64,000 bases of DNA from Nitrospirota bacterium (GTDB lineage: Bacteria > Nitrospirota > Thermodesulfovibrionia > Thermodesulfovibrionales > UBA6898), in assembly GCA_016217675.1 (NCBI GenBank), contig JACRHC010000042.1:1-64000 (forward strand). The letters are read 5' to 3'. The stretch's first letter is position 1; every line of letters begins with the position of its first letter. A program made the translations under genes and the position numbers. The notes under the pieces are model-generated. The model ran no database searches, was not told the origin of the DNA, and saw nothing but the letters and a program-made list of their open reading frames with translations. This document shows, piece by piece, positions 35,789-44,515 of the stretch.

Positions 35789-36151
35789 TTAGTGTTCTGT
35801 CCCTTTTTCGCGGTCATTGTAAAAGGCATTGAGTGTGGATTTTTCCACGTCTTCAAGCATCTCAGTCCGGGCCTTTTCAAGCCGGTCGATTGGCAGATTT
35901 AATTTTTGGCTGATCTGCTCAAGAGGAACCTTCTTAACAAAATGCTCCTCGGCAATGATCACCTTCAGCACATCATCAAACACCGCCTGCCTGACGGATT
36001 CGTCATCAATCATGACTGTGGCACTTGCGCTATTGAAATCAAATCCTTTTGCCAGGCCTTCTCTTATCTTTGCCAATGCATTCATATATATCTTTTCGGC
36101 CTCTGATAAAAAAGCATCATTTGGAAGTTCATCAGACCATTTTTCAGCCAT
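35789..36151 (-). CDS. Uncharacterised small helical protein
   Basis: This 120-residue acidic protein is probably all-helical, with 'VPLEQISQKLNLPIDRLEKA' resembling a helix-turn-helix but not convincingly so. I do not recognise it. The start at 36151 is preferred over an upstream in-frame codon because GGGGG lies ~5 nt before it. It ends 6 nt before the L,D-transpeptidase gene and is probably in that operon. Confidence 0.6.
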   Translation of the reverse strand: MAEKWSDELPNDAFLSEAEKIYMNALAKIREGLAKGFDFNSASATVMIDDESVRQAVFDDVLKVIIAEEHFVKKVPLEQISQKLNLPIDRLEKARTEMLEDVEKSTLNAFYNDREKGTEH

Positions 36152-36280
36152 AAATCCCCCTGATTTGTGATGCAAATATCCTACCATAGCAACAGAAAAT
36201 AAATATAATCCCGGGTTGCCTATGAGATGCTATTGTGATATTGAGGATAGATCAAGTGCCCGTGATATATCCCCATGACC

Positions 36281-36823
36281 TTAACGGCGAATATCATCGA
36301 GGGCTTCTATCAGGTCTTCCCTGATTGCTGTCAGGACTTCTGACGAATTTATCGGCACGCCGTCCAGTGCAGCGCAGATCTGCCGTGTATCGAGTTCATA
36401 GGTCCTGTTGTCCCTGCTATACGTAAAGAGAAAATCGACCTGCGGATTGCCTGCTATCAGGGTTGTTATCGTATCGGTTATGTTGCCCAGAGACTTCATG
36501 TCGATATGGCTTGGAATGAAATTAGCGGTGACGGTGGTCCCTTTGCCTGGAACAGATGCAATCAGAATATCACCGCCTGTTTCTCGTGCCGATTGCGCAA
36601 GGAGGGAAAGTCCCAACCCTATCTTCCGCGTTGTCCGGGTCGTGCAGAAAGGGTCAAGGACATTCTTTACGAACTCCTCGGTCATGCCTCTGCCGTTATC
36701 TTCAACGGTGACCAAAAAGCTGTCTTCCCTGGTCTTTTCGACAATGCTGATCGTTATGAGCGTTGCTCCGGATGCAACAGAATTTTCAGCAATATCGAGG
36801 ATATGCAGAGAAATGTCTTCCAT
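36281..36823 (-). CDS. HATPase-domain protein (histidine-kinase-like ATPase)
   Basis: The 180-residue protein has only the GHKL ATP-binding domain: N-box 'HILDIAENSVASGA', G1 'VEDNGRGM', and 'TTRTTRKIGLGLSLLAQSA' plus 'SVPGKGTTVTANF'. There is no His phosphoacceptor or sensor domain. Similar proteins accompany Hnd/Hyd-type NADH-oxidising modules in anaerobes. It is the last gene of the redox-signalling cluster, 5 nt after the PHP gene. Kinase or ATPase activity is inferred. Confidence 0.85.
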   Translation of the reverse strand: MEDISLHILDIAENSVASGATLITISIVEKTREDSFLVTVEDNGRGMTEEFVKNVLDPFCTTRTTRKIGLGLSLLAQSARETGGDILIASVPGKGTTVTANFIPSHIDMKSLGNITDTITTLIAGNPQVDFLFTYSRDNRTYELDTRQICAALDGVPINSSEVLTAIREDLIEALDDIRR

Positions 36824-36827
36824 GGGC

Positions 36828-37568
36828 CTAAATAATTACCCTCCTTCCATCAGTTCCTGTGAGCGCAAGGCAAAGCTCCTCGAACGTGGCGTGGTTCATA
36901 TGGAGCCCGACTGTCTTTCTGCCGACATCTTCAAGCTCATGTGCGTCGGAGGAGGTGATCCATGGAAGGGAGCGGTACATGCCGAATGTTTCAGCTGCCC
37001 TGTCCATTGGCGTCCTTGAGGAGATCTCAAGAGCATCAAATCCGGTTTCAGGTGGAATAAAGCCTAACTGGCCGATGATCCCGAAGCCTTCCCGGTCGAT
37101 GTGGCTTGCTACTGCTATGCCCTGAAAACCATGGATAAGCGCAACGACCTGGTCGATGGAGAGGTCTGTTGCCCCGATAAGCAGCCTTTTGTTGAAGCCG
37201 AGGACCTCATCGTCTTCGTTCACCACGACCTGCATACCAAAGGCATCTTCATCGTTTTCGCCAGGCTGAAGGTGCGCATAGACCTGCTTCTGCATATCAT
37301 TCACCCGATCCAGGCTGTTGAAAAGACCGAGTATATGCACCTCTTCGGAAGAAGTGATCTCCATGCCGGGTATCACAACGACGCCTCGTTTTTTGCCGAT
37401 ATCCTGGGTGACTGCGATGTTCTCTGCCGAGTTATGGTCGCATACGGCAATCATGTTTATGCCGAGGGAGGCGGCCTTCTCGATAATGTTGCGTGGAGTC
37501 ATGAAGAGGTCTGCGCAGGGGGAAAGACAGGTATGTATATGCAGGTCTGCCCTGAATTCTACCGGCAT
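36828..37568 (-). CDS. PHP-domain metal-dependent phosphoesterase
   Basis: The 246-residue PHP domain starts 'FRADLHIHTCLSPCADLFMTP', with the first metal-binding HxH. It continues 'MIAVCDHNSAENI', 'VVVIPGMEITSSEEVHILGL', 'AVASHIDREGFG' and 'WITSSDAHELEDVG'. All four PHP motifs are present, so it should be an active phosphoesterase, substrate unknown. It overlaps the preceding DRTGG gene by 10 nt and belongs to the conserved DRTGG/HATPase/PHP set. Confidence 0.88.
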   Translation of the reverse strand: MPVEFRADLHIHTCLSPCADLFMTPRNIIEKAASLGINMIAVCDHNSAENIAVTQDIGKKRGVVVIPGMEITSSEEVHILGLFNSLDRVNDMQKQVYAHLQPGENDEDAFGMQVVVNEDDEVLGFNKRLLIGATDLSIDQVVALIHGFQGIAVASHIDREGFGIIGQLGFIPPETGFDALEISSRTPMDRAAETFGMYRSLPWITSSDAHELEDVGRKTVGLHMNHATFEELCLALTGTDGRRVII

Positions 37569-37900
37569 CTCAGCCCGAGGGCATAGAGCTTTCCAACGAG
37601 CTCGAACGTGGGCAACGTGCTGGTCAGGACCGGGATCTTCTCTGCGTTTGCCTTCTTCAGAGTGTCTGCATCAGGGTTCCTGCTGTTAACGAGGATAATG
37701 CCGGCTAACTCCTTCAGAGATGCTACAGCGACAATGTTCAGATGGACCTGAAGGGTCACCCATATATTGCCTTTGTGAGCGTTTCCGATAACATCTGAAA
37801 GAAGGTCGCTTGCATACCCTCCGGTGACCTCGCGATGCAGATCGAGTTCCGGGGTCTTGACCTCAAGGGAAAGACTGTTGATCAGTTCCTGCAGTTCCAT
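37559..37900 (-). CDS. DRTGG-domain protein, second copy
   Basis: The 113-residue protein is a small DRTGG domain ('VTGGYASDLLSDVIGNA' is the signature equivalent). DRTGG domains pair with CBS domains or phosphotransacetylases elsewhere and are thought to bind nucleotides. It is related to the 129-residue protein encoded at 38411-38800. Function here unknown. Confidence 0.75.
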   Translation of the reverse strand: MELQELINSLSLEVKTPELDLHREVTGGYASDLLSDVIGNAHKGNIWVTLQVHLNIVAVASLKELAGIILVNSRNPDADTLKKANAEKIPVLTSTLPTFELVGKLYALGLRCR

Positions 37901-37917
37901 ACGCCCTCTCCTTACGG

Positions 37918-38346
37918 TCAGTCTTTTATCTGTATCACGAACTCCAGCGTTGTTCCCTCGCCGACAATGGAATTGACCGAGAGGTTGTCAGTATTTTTTT
38001 TAATGTTCGGGAGGCCCATACCGGAGCCGAAACCCATTGCCCGGATATGGTCCGGAGCAGTGGAATATCCCTCTGTCATCGCAAGATCGATGTTCGGGAT
38101 GCCCTGCCCCATGTCCTGGACAGTCACAGATATTTCAGTATCTGTGACCCTGTATTTCATCATCCCGGCAACTGCGTAAATGACGACATTCATCTCAGCC
38201 TCAAAGGCCGCAATCGCTGTCCTCCTGATGATATCCTGGGCAATGCCCATCCTTTCAAGGACTGCTTTCAGGTTGCTCGATGCAGTGCCTGCATTGTTAA
38301 AGTCCTTGCCGGTAAGGAAAAAAATACCATCTGCACCATTACCCAT
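37918..38346 (-). CDS. Anti-sigma-factor-type HATPase (RsbW/RsbT-like)
   Basis: The 142-residue protein resembles serine-protein kinases of the anti-sigma type: 'TAIAAFEAEMNVVIYA' (N-box), 'VQDMGQGIPNIDLAMTEG' (G1) and 'GFGSGMGLPNIKKN' (G2). RsbW-type proteins bind sigma factors or phosphorylate antagonist serine residues. No sigma factor or STAS antagonist is visible nearby. It lies between two DRTGG genes. Confidence 0.85.
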   Translation of the reverse strand: MGNGADGIFFLTGKDFNNAGTASSNLKAVLERMGIAQDIIRRTAIAAFEAEMNVVIYAVAGMMKYRVTDTEISVTVQDMGQGIPNIDLAMTEGYSTAPDHIRAMGFGSGMGLPNIKKNTDNLSVNSIVGEGTTLEFVIQIKD

Positions 38347-38410
38347 GCTTATTTATCTGGCTGCCGTATTTCGGCAGGGACCGTAAAAGAAGGATTATCC
38401 CAAGTTTTCA

Positions 38411-38800
38411 TCAACATCCCTCGTGACAGGCCACGATCGGTGCCCGGCTAATGGATGCTGATTGACTCCGGAGGCCTTTTTCAAAGAGTCGTCCGCAGGC
38501 ATCGAACATGGGAAGATCAGTCACAAGCAGGGGGATATCCTTTTCGTCAGCCAGCCTGATTGTCTGGAGAGCCGGCCGCTTGCCCTGGACAAAGACGATA
38601 ACACTGATTGCCGCCATTTCAGCAGTGCGGATAACCTGGGCGTTCGTCAACCCCGTGATCAGGAGACATCCCGAGTCAGAGAAGGAAAGGACGTCGCTCA
38701 TCAGGTCAGCGCAGTATACGCTCTCAACAGAGTTCCGGAGCGACGCCTGATGCGTAATTACGGTTGCATTCAGGATGTCCCGGATCTCGTCGAGACTCAT
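38411..38800 (-). CDS. DRTGG-domain protein, first copy
   Basis: This 129-residue DRTGG-type domain has 'SVESVYCADLMSDVLSFSD' followed by 'CLLITGLTNAQVIRTAEM'. It overlaps the stop of the NuoG/FdhA-like gene by 4 nt, so expression is linked. It may be a nucleotide-sensing partner of the redox enzyme; that is inference. Confidence 0.75.
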   Translation of the reverse strand: MSLDEIRDILNATVITHQASLRNSVESVYCADLMSDVLSFSDSGCLLITGLTNAQVIRTAEMAAISVIVFVQGKRPALQTIRLADEKDIPLLVTDLPMFDACGRLFEKGLRSQSASISRAPIVACHEGC

Positions 38801-41256
38801 CCCTTAGCAGACTCCACTTTTACGGCGCAGGTTCCGGCAGCGCCCTTCTCAGGATAGTAAAGCAGAGCATTGACCCGGCCATGCGGGAAGTGCGTGGATG
38901 CGAAAACTGTTCCGGCAGGAATATTGCCTGTCACCTTTGCCTTGAGATAGATGGTGCCCCTCCTCGATGAAACCTTCACATGGCTGCTGTCAGTGATGCC
39001 GAGCTTTGTCGCGTCATCCTCGCTCACATCGAGATAGGGCTCGGAGACTACAAGGTCGAGCGATTTCGAACGGGTCGACATGGATCCGGAATGCTGGAGC
39101 ACATCCCTGACCGCAAGCGAAAACGGGTATTCCGCTGACGGGACTTCCCCTTCCGTATGCATGACGGCATGCAAGACCCTCCTGTCGGGGATGGCATGCT
39201 CCTGCTGAGCAGTTGTCCTGATCTCTTCCGTAAGGCCTTCCACGCTGCGTGTGCCGACCTCTTTGCCCATGGCGAGTGAGAGGTTCCTGAGGATCTGCCA
39301 GTCAGGTTGCGCCTGCCCCTGAGCATCAACAATTCTCTGGAGCCTCTGCGTGACGCCCTCGGCGTTCGTGAAGGTGCCGTCCTTCTCTGCCCACGCAGCA
39401 GCAGGCAGGACGACATGCGCCATCTTTGCGGTCTCGGTCATCGCGATGTCCTGCACGATCAGCAGGTCGAGCGACTTGAGAACTGATTGAATTTTCGAAC
39501 TGAACGGAAAGGCTGTAAGCGGATCTTCTCCCATGATGATCAGGCCGCGCAAGGAGCCCTGTTCATACAGCATTGAGAATATGTCCCTGCTCCCGGTGGC
39601 GGGCGTGATGCCTGTCTTTTGTGTGCCCAGGGTATTGGCATATTCTGCCGGTATCTGGAGTGCCTCAGGTCCTTCCCCAAGCAGGATTGCAAGGTTCGCA
39701 GCCGCGAGTATCGTGTCAGTGCCCTTGGTATTTTCCGCAGCACTGAGCGTCAGGGAGATCATGCGGCTCTTTGCCTTTGCGATCTCTTCAGCGGTCGCGA
39801 TGAGGTCAGCCGCCTGTATCCCGGTAAGGAGTTCGACCTTTTCGGCAGTAAAGTCGGCCAGGCTTTTTTCAAATGCATCGAACCCCTCTGTTTTTGAGAC
39901 AATGTTCCGATTAAAGAGATTACGGTCGATTATTGTTTTCATAAGACCGTTGAGAAAGATAATCGCAGAGCCGTTGCGCATCCTGAGATGCGACGTGCTA
40001 TGGCGTGTGAGCTTCGTATCGCGGCTGTCCGCGACGATAAGCTTTGCACCCTCGCGCTTGGCCTTCAGGATATTGAGGCCGAAGACCGGGTGCGTGATGC
40101 TGATATCTGATTCAACTATCAGAATGACTTCTTTGTCCAGAGGGGCTTTCATCTCAATGGTGTGTGCTTTGGTTCCAAATGCCATGGCAAGTGCCTTCTG
40201 CACTTTTACGTAGCCGAATGCTGCAGAGGAGTCAAGATTGCCGGAGCCTATTGTTTGGCCCATGAACTTCCTGAGCATGTAGTTGTCCTCGTTCGTGCAG
40301 CGATGAGACCCGATAGCGCCGATCGCTTTGCTGCCGTGGACATTGATGATATTGGCAAGACTGTCGGCGGCGAACTTGAGTGCTTCATCCCATGTTACAG
40401 GAACGAGTTCCCCGTTTTTCCTAATGAGCGGTGTTTTCAGGCGGTTTTCACTGTATATATAATCAACGCCGAACCTGCCCCTGCCGCAGAGGTTGCCTTC
40501 ACTCCTTCCGTTGTCCTCTTTTGCGCGTGATCTGAGGATCTTTCCCTCGCGGGTCCCGATCGTAAGCGTGCAGCCGCAGCCGCAGAAGGGACAGATCGTG
40601 TCCTTCTCCTCAAGGAACCAGGCACGGGCCTGGAACTTCATAGGCTTGCTCAGAAGAGCGCCTGTAGGACAGATGTCAATGCATTGTCCGCAATAATCGC
40701 ATTCCAGAATTTCTCCGAATGCAGGTTGAACTACGGTAGGGAACCCCCTGCCGATAAAGCCGAGGGCACCACGTCCCTGATGCTCGCCGCATATCCTCAC
40801 ACACTTGCCACAGAGTATGCAGCGGTTTGCCGTCAGTTCAACAAGCGGACCTCTTACATCAGGCGGCATGGCCTTTCGGTGTCTGATGAATCTGCCCTCA
40901 GGCTTGCCATACTGGAAAGCCATATCCTGAAGATCGCACTCCCCGGCCTTGTCGCAGATCGGGCAGTCGAGCGGGTGGTGGATGAGCAGCAGTTCGAGCA
41001 CCGTCTGACGCGCTTTCCTCAGTTTGGGAGTGTCTGTCCTGATGACCATGCCCCCTGTGACCGGTGTGGAGCACGAGGCCAGCAGCCTGGGAATACCCTC
41101 TGCCTCGACCACGCAGAGCCTGCAGCCTCCATAGGGCCGCAGCCGTTTGTCGTAGCACATGTTCGGGATATTAATGCCGATCTTCTTCGCAGCTGCGAGG
41201 ATCGTGGTCCCTGGCTCGACGCTGACCTTCCGGTCATCTATTGTCAGTTCGACCAT
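38797..41256 (-). CDS. NuoG/FdhA-like Fe-S and molybdopterin-fold subunit (probably no active Mo site)
   Basis: The 819-residue protein starts with a [2Fe-2S] domain ('YDKRLRPYGGCRLCVVEA'), then the His-Cys ligated cluster region ('HHPLDCPICDKAGECDLQD') and two [4Fe-4S] motifs ('CILCGKCVRICGE', 'CDYCGQCIDICPTGA'). A molybdopterin-oxidoreductase fold with its own cluster follows ('CPFCGCGCTL'). Where formate dehydrogenases have Cys or Sec as a metal ligand, the equivalent stretch 'GSGNLDSSAAFGYV' has none. It therefore resembles NuoG and probably relays electrons rather than oxidising formate. It occupies the place that HndD/HydA holds in hydrogenase clusters. Confidence 0.85.
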   Translation of the reverse strand: MVELTIDDRKVSVEPGTTILAAAKKIGINIPNMCYDKRLRPYGGCRLCVVEAEGIPRLLASCSTPVTGGMVIRTDTPKLRKARQTVLELLLIHHPLDCPICDKAGECDLQDMAFQYGKPEGRFIRHRKAMPPDVRGPLVELTANRCILCGKCVRICGEHQGRGALGFIGRGFPTVVQPAFGEILECDYCGQCIDICPTGALLSKPMKFQARAWFLEEKDTICPFCGCGCTLTIGTREGKILRSRAKEDNGRSEGNLCGRGRFGVDYIYSENRLKTPLIRKNGELVPVTWDEALKFAADSLANIINVHGSKAIGAIGSHRCTNEDNYMLRKFMGQTIGSGNLDSSAAFGYVKVQKALAMAFGTKAHTIEMKAPLDKEVILIVESDISITHPVFGLNILKAKREGAKLIVADSRDTKLTRHSTSHLRMRNGSAIIFLNGLMKTIIDRNLFNRNIVSKTEGFDAFEKSLADFTAEKVELLTGIQAADLIATAEEIAKAKSRMISLTLSAAENTKGTDTILAAANLAILLGEGPEALQIPAEYANTLGTQKTGITPATGSRDIFSMLYEQGSLRGLIIMGEDPLTAFPFSSKIQSVLKSLDLLIVQDIAMTETAKMAHVVLPAAAWAEKDGTFTNAEGVTQRLQRIVDAQGQAQPDWQILRNLSLAMGKEVGTRSVEGLTEEIRTTAQQEHAIPDRRVLHAVMHTEGEVPSAEYPFSLAVRDVLQHSGSMSTRSKSLDLVVSEPYLDVSEDDATKLGITDSSHVKVSSRRGTIYLKAKVTGNIPAGTVFASTHFPHGRVNALLYYPEKGAAGTCAVKVESAKG

Positions 41257-43119
41257 CTATTTTTCCTCCTTTGCCCCGGCAGCGGTCTTCTCGATAAGCT
41301 CATAGGGGTCGCCTTCGAAACCGGCTGGAAGGATCTTTATTGATTTAAACTTGCAGGTCTCGTAGCAGGTCCTGCACTTTACACAGAGTTCCTGAATGAC
41401 CTTGTGCGGCACTTTTTTCTCGCCGACAATGGCTTTTGACGGGCAGGCCCTCAGACATGCGCCGCAGGCCTTGCAGAGCTTTTCATCGATCCAGAACATG
41501 GTGAGGTCCCTGCAGACGCCGGCCTTGCACCACTTGTCCCTGATATGCGACTCATATTCATCTTTAAAGTATCTGATAGTTGAGAGGACCGGATTCGGAG
41601 CGGTCTGGCCGAGGCCGCACAGTGAAGTGCTTATTATGTCTCTGCCCAGGTCTTCAAGGGTCGCGATGTCCTCTTCTTTGCCCTTGCCCTCGGTAATATC
41701 GGTCAGCATATCGAGGAGGATCTTTGTCCCGACCCGGCAGGGAGTGCATTTACCGCAGGACTCATCAGCGGTGAACTCAAGAAAGAACTTTGCTGTCCCG
41801 ACCATGCAAGTGCTGTCGTCCATGACGACCATGCCACCTGATCCGACGATCGCGCCGGTTGCAACGATGTCCTCGTATGTTACAGGAATGTCGAGCAGGT
41901 GCTCGGGTATACAGCCGCCAGACGGGCCGCCAAGCTGTACTGATTTGAATTTCTTTCCTTTTTTGATGCCCCCGCCAATATCGTAGATGATTGTCCTGAG
42001 CGGAATGCCCATCGGCACTTCAACGAGTCCCACATTGTTGACTGCCCCGGTGAGGGCAAAGACTTTTGTGCCTGCAGACTTTTCAGTGCCAAGGCTGCGG
42101 TACCATTCTGCGCCGTTCAGGATGATCGGTGATATCTGCGCCAGGGTCTCGACATTGTTCAATACCGAGGGTTTGTCCCAGAGGCCTTTTACTGCAGGGA
42201 AGGGCGGCCGCGGCCGCGGCATGCCCCGTTTCCCTTCGATCGAACGCATCAGGGCAGTCTCTTCGCCGCAAACAAAGGCGCCTGCGCCGAGATAGATATC
42301 AAGTTCAAAGTCAAAGCCCGAATCAAGGATGTTCTTGCCGAGAAGACCTGCCTCGGTCGCCTGGTCGATCGCCAGCCTCAGCCGCTTGACTGCAAGCGGA
42401 TATTCAGCTCTGACATAGATATATCCGTAGTTCGCACCGATTGCCCTTGCACCGATGATCATACCTTCGATGACAGAATGAGGATCAGCCTCCATGACGG
42501 ATCTGTCCATGAACGCACCCGGATCTCCCTCATCACCGTTGCAGAGCATGAACTTTACCTCTGATGGGACCTTGGAGGCGAATTCCCATTTAAGTCCTGT
42601 TGAGAAGCCCGCGCCTCCTCTTCCCCTGAGGCCTGAATCCTTGACCGTGGCGATGATCTGTTCCGGAGTCATCTCGGTAAGTGCTTTTGCTGCGGCCTGA
42701 TATCCGTCCCGGGCAATATACTCTTCTATTTTTTCTGGATCAATGAGACCCTTGTTCCTAAGGACCCTGAGAACCTGGTGCTTAAAGAACGGGATGTCTT
42801 TCATGCCAGGAATCGCGGTCTTCTTCTCCGGTTCCCTGAACATGAGCTTCTCATACGGCCTGCCTTTCAGGAAATGTTCCTCAACGAGCGTTGGGACCTC
42901 TTCCACGGTCACCTTCTGATAAAAGACCTCATCAGGATAGACTGCCATGACCGGACCTTCGGCGCAGTACCCGTTGCAGCCGGTCATGACGATCTTGATC
43001 TCTTCGGAGAGGCCTTTCTTCGCAAGCTCGTTCTCAAGCGCGATCCTGACCTTTGCGGTGCCGCTTGCAACACATCCTGTGCCGGCACATAACATCAGAT
43101 GCGAGCGGATATTTCCCAT
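41257..43119 (-). CDS. NuoF/HndC-like NADH-binding flavoprotein
   Basis: The 620-residue protein has an N-terminal [2Fe-2S] thioredoxin-like domain ('CAGTGCVASG', 'CNGYCAEGPV'). The NuoF core has 'GLRGRGGAGFSTGLKWEF' (FMN/NADH), 'GAGAFVCGEETALMRSIEG' and the N3 cluster 'ESCGKCTPCRVG'. Two [4Fe-4S] motifs end it ('CKACGACLRACPSKAI', 'CVKCRTCYETCKFKSI'). This is the HydB/HndC layout of soluble NAD(P)-linked, often flavin-bifurcating, complexes. It starts one base downstream of no other frame overlap and is directly followed by the NuoG/FdhA-like gene. Confidence 0.92.
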   Translation of the reverse strand: MGNIRSHLMLCAGTGCVASGTAKVRIALENELAKKGLSEEIKIVMTGCNGYCAEGPVMAVYPDEVFYQKVTVEEVPTLVEEHFLKGRPYEKLMFREPEKKTAIPGMKDIPFFKHQVLRVLRNKGLIDPEKIEEYIARDGYQAAAKALTEMTPEQIIATVKDSGLRGRGGAGFSTGLKWEFASKVPSEVKFMLCNGDEGDPGAFMDRSVMEADPHSVIEGMIIGARAIGANYGYIYVRAEYPLAVKRLRLAIDQATEAGLLGKNILDSGFDFELDIYLGAGAFVCGEETALMRSIEGKRGMPRPRPPFPAVKGLWDKPSVLNNVETLAQISPIILNGAEWYRSLGTEKSAGTKVFALTGAVNNVGLVEVPMGIPLRTIIYDIGGGIKKGKKFKSVQLGGPSGGCIPEHLLDIPVTYEDIVATGAIVGSGGMVVMDDSTCMVGTAKFFLEFTADESCGKCTPCRVGTKILLDMLTDITEGKGKEEDIATLEDLGRDIISTSLCGLGQTAPNPVLSTIRYFKDEYESHIRDKWCKAGVCRDLTMFWIDEKLCKACGACLRACPSKAIVGEKKVPHKVIQELCVKCRTCYETCKFKSIKILPAGFEGDPYELIEKTAAGAKEEK

Positions 43120-43173
43120 CTATCTATTCTCCTCCTGAGCCTTCAGTTGTTATTCTTGCACGATCACGAGTGA

Positions 43174-43557
43174 TCAGTATGTTGTCTCACAGCCGCTGAC
43201 AAGGGCGTATTTCTCAACCGGTTTCCCGGCGAGCACGTGCTCTTTGAAAATCTCACGGATCTTCTCATCAGTAAGGTCGCTGTATCTCACCGGCGGCTGG
43301 TTCGCCAGTTCTACGGTTGCGAGCGGCTCTTTTGCGCAGAGGCCGGCGCACCCTGACGTGGTGACGATGATATCGTTCCTGTTTACCTTGGCGATCTCTT
43401 CCATGACCGCGGTCATGATATTCCGTGCACCTGCCGCAATACCGCAGGTGCCCATATGAACGATTATCTTCACGGTGTACCCGCCTTCCCTGAGCGTGAA
43501 GTCGGCCCTGTATTTATCCTTGATCTTCTGGAGATCGGCGACAGTAAGTTTCGGCAT
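43174..43557 (-). CDS. [2Fe-2S] thioredoxin-like ferredoxin (HndB-like)
   Basis: The 127-residue protein has a thioredoxin-fold ferredoxin pattern with 'VHMGTCGIAAGARNI' and 'TTSGCAGLCAKEPLATV', like HndB. It would shuttle electrons between the NuoE and NuoF parts. The start at 43557 is set by GGAGG just upstream and lies one base after the stop of the receiver-NuoE gene; a longer reading to 43629 lacks a ribosome-binding site. Confidence 0.85.
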   Translation of the reverse strand: MPKLTVADLQKIKDKYRADFTLREGGYTVKIIVHMGTCGIAAGARNIMTAVMEEIAKVNRNDIIVTTSGCAGLCAKEPLATVELANQPPVRYSDLTDEKIREIFKEHVLAGKPVEKYALVSGCETTY

Positions 43558-43558
43558 T

Positions 43559-44491
43559 CTATCCCTCCTGTTTCGCGACAGTTTCGATGTCTTCTTCTGA
43601 AGGAGCCGCACTGAAGGCCGGCCCTCCATATTCGCTTATAATAGAGAGCGCCTTTGCAGGTGTCATGGCACCATAGGTTTCCTGGTCTATCATGATGACC
43701 GGGGCAAGACCGCACGCGCCGAGGCACCTGACGCCCTCGATAGAGAATTTCTTGTCTTCAGTTGTTTCGCCGATATCGATTTTGAGTTTCCCCTTGATCT
43801 TGTCGAGCACGCCCTCGATACCCCTGACGTAGCAGGCTGTCCCAAGGCAGACCCTGACGTTATGGTCACCCCGGGGCTTCATGGTGAAGAAGGAGTAAAA
43901 CGAAACGACGCTATGCACTTCGGCCTCCGGCATGTTCAGGCCTCTTGCGATTCTCTTCTGCACAACAGGAGGGAGATAGCCGACGATCTCCTGGGCCCTC
44001 TGAAGCACAGGGATGAGGCAGCCAGGTCTATGGCGGTATTCTCGGATGACTCTGTCGAGTTCTGCTGCCATGGACGGAGGAAACTCTTCAGCTCCTTTTT
44101 CCTCTGCCGGCTTCCTGCCCTCTGCCCATTGGACGGCTCTTTTTGTAACATCAAGCAGGACCGATGGCGTGAACGGCTTCGGCACATAGTCGATGATGCC
44201 GAGCTCTATCGCCTCTTTCATCGTCTCCTGCGATGGGTATCCTGTGATGATGACAATCCCGATGTTCGGCCTGGACTTCTTGATCCAGCGGATGAGCGTT
44301 ATACCGTCCACCTCCGGCATCTTCAGGTCGGTGAAGACCAGATCATAATTGCCCTGCTCCATCTTCAGGATAGCTTCCCGTCCCCCGAGAGCCCCTTCTA
44401 TCTGAAAGCCTTCGCTTTTGAGGACCCGTTCAGCACTCTTGATGACAACAAGTTCATCATCAACGACCAGGATCCTGGTTTCCTCAGCCAT
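43559..44491 (-). CDS. Receiver domain fused to NuoE/HndA-type [2Fe-2S] subunit
   Basis: Residues 1-~122 are a response-regulator receiver with the acidic pocket 'VVDDE', phosphoacceptor D55 ('LVFTDLKMPEVDG') and K105 ('YVPKPFTP'). Residues ~140-300 are a full NuoE: the helical 'LIPVLQRAQEIVGYLPPVVQ' region and [2Fe-2S] ligands C215, C220, C256 and C260. In Hnd/Hyd complexes NuoE hands electrons to or from NuoF. A phosphorylatable domain on this subunit suggests direct control of electron flow by the sensor kinase. Both domains look intact. It lies 24 nt after the receiver-GcvH-like gene. Confidence 0.92.
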   Translation of the reverse strand: MAEETRILVVDDELVVIKSAERVLKSEGFQIEGALGGREAILKMEQGNYDLVFTDLKMPEVDGITLIRWIKKSRPNIGIVIITGYPSQETMKEAIELGIIDYVPKPFTPSVLLDVTKRAVQWAEGRKPAEEKGAEEFPPSMAAELDRVIREYRHRPGCLIPVLQRAQEIVGYLPPVVQKRIARGLNMPEAEVHSVVSFYSFFTMKPRGDHNVRVCLGTACYVRGIEGVLDKIKGKLKIDIGETTEDKKFSIEGVRCLGACGLAPVIMIDQETYGAMTPAKALSIISEYGGPAFSAAPSEEDIETVAKQEG

Positions 44492-44515
44492 ATAATCCTC
44501 CTCGGTATAGTTCTG

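Noticed and set aside
38797-41256. Formate dehydrogenase alpha subunit
   Set aside because: The Fe-S layout fits, but no Cys or Sec stands at the Mo/W ligand position, so formate activity is not supported.
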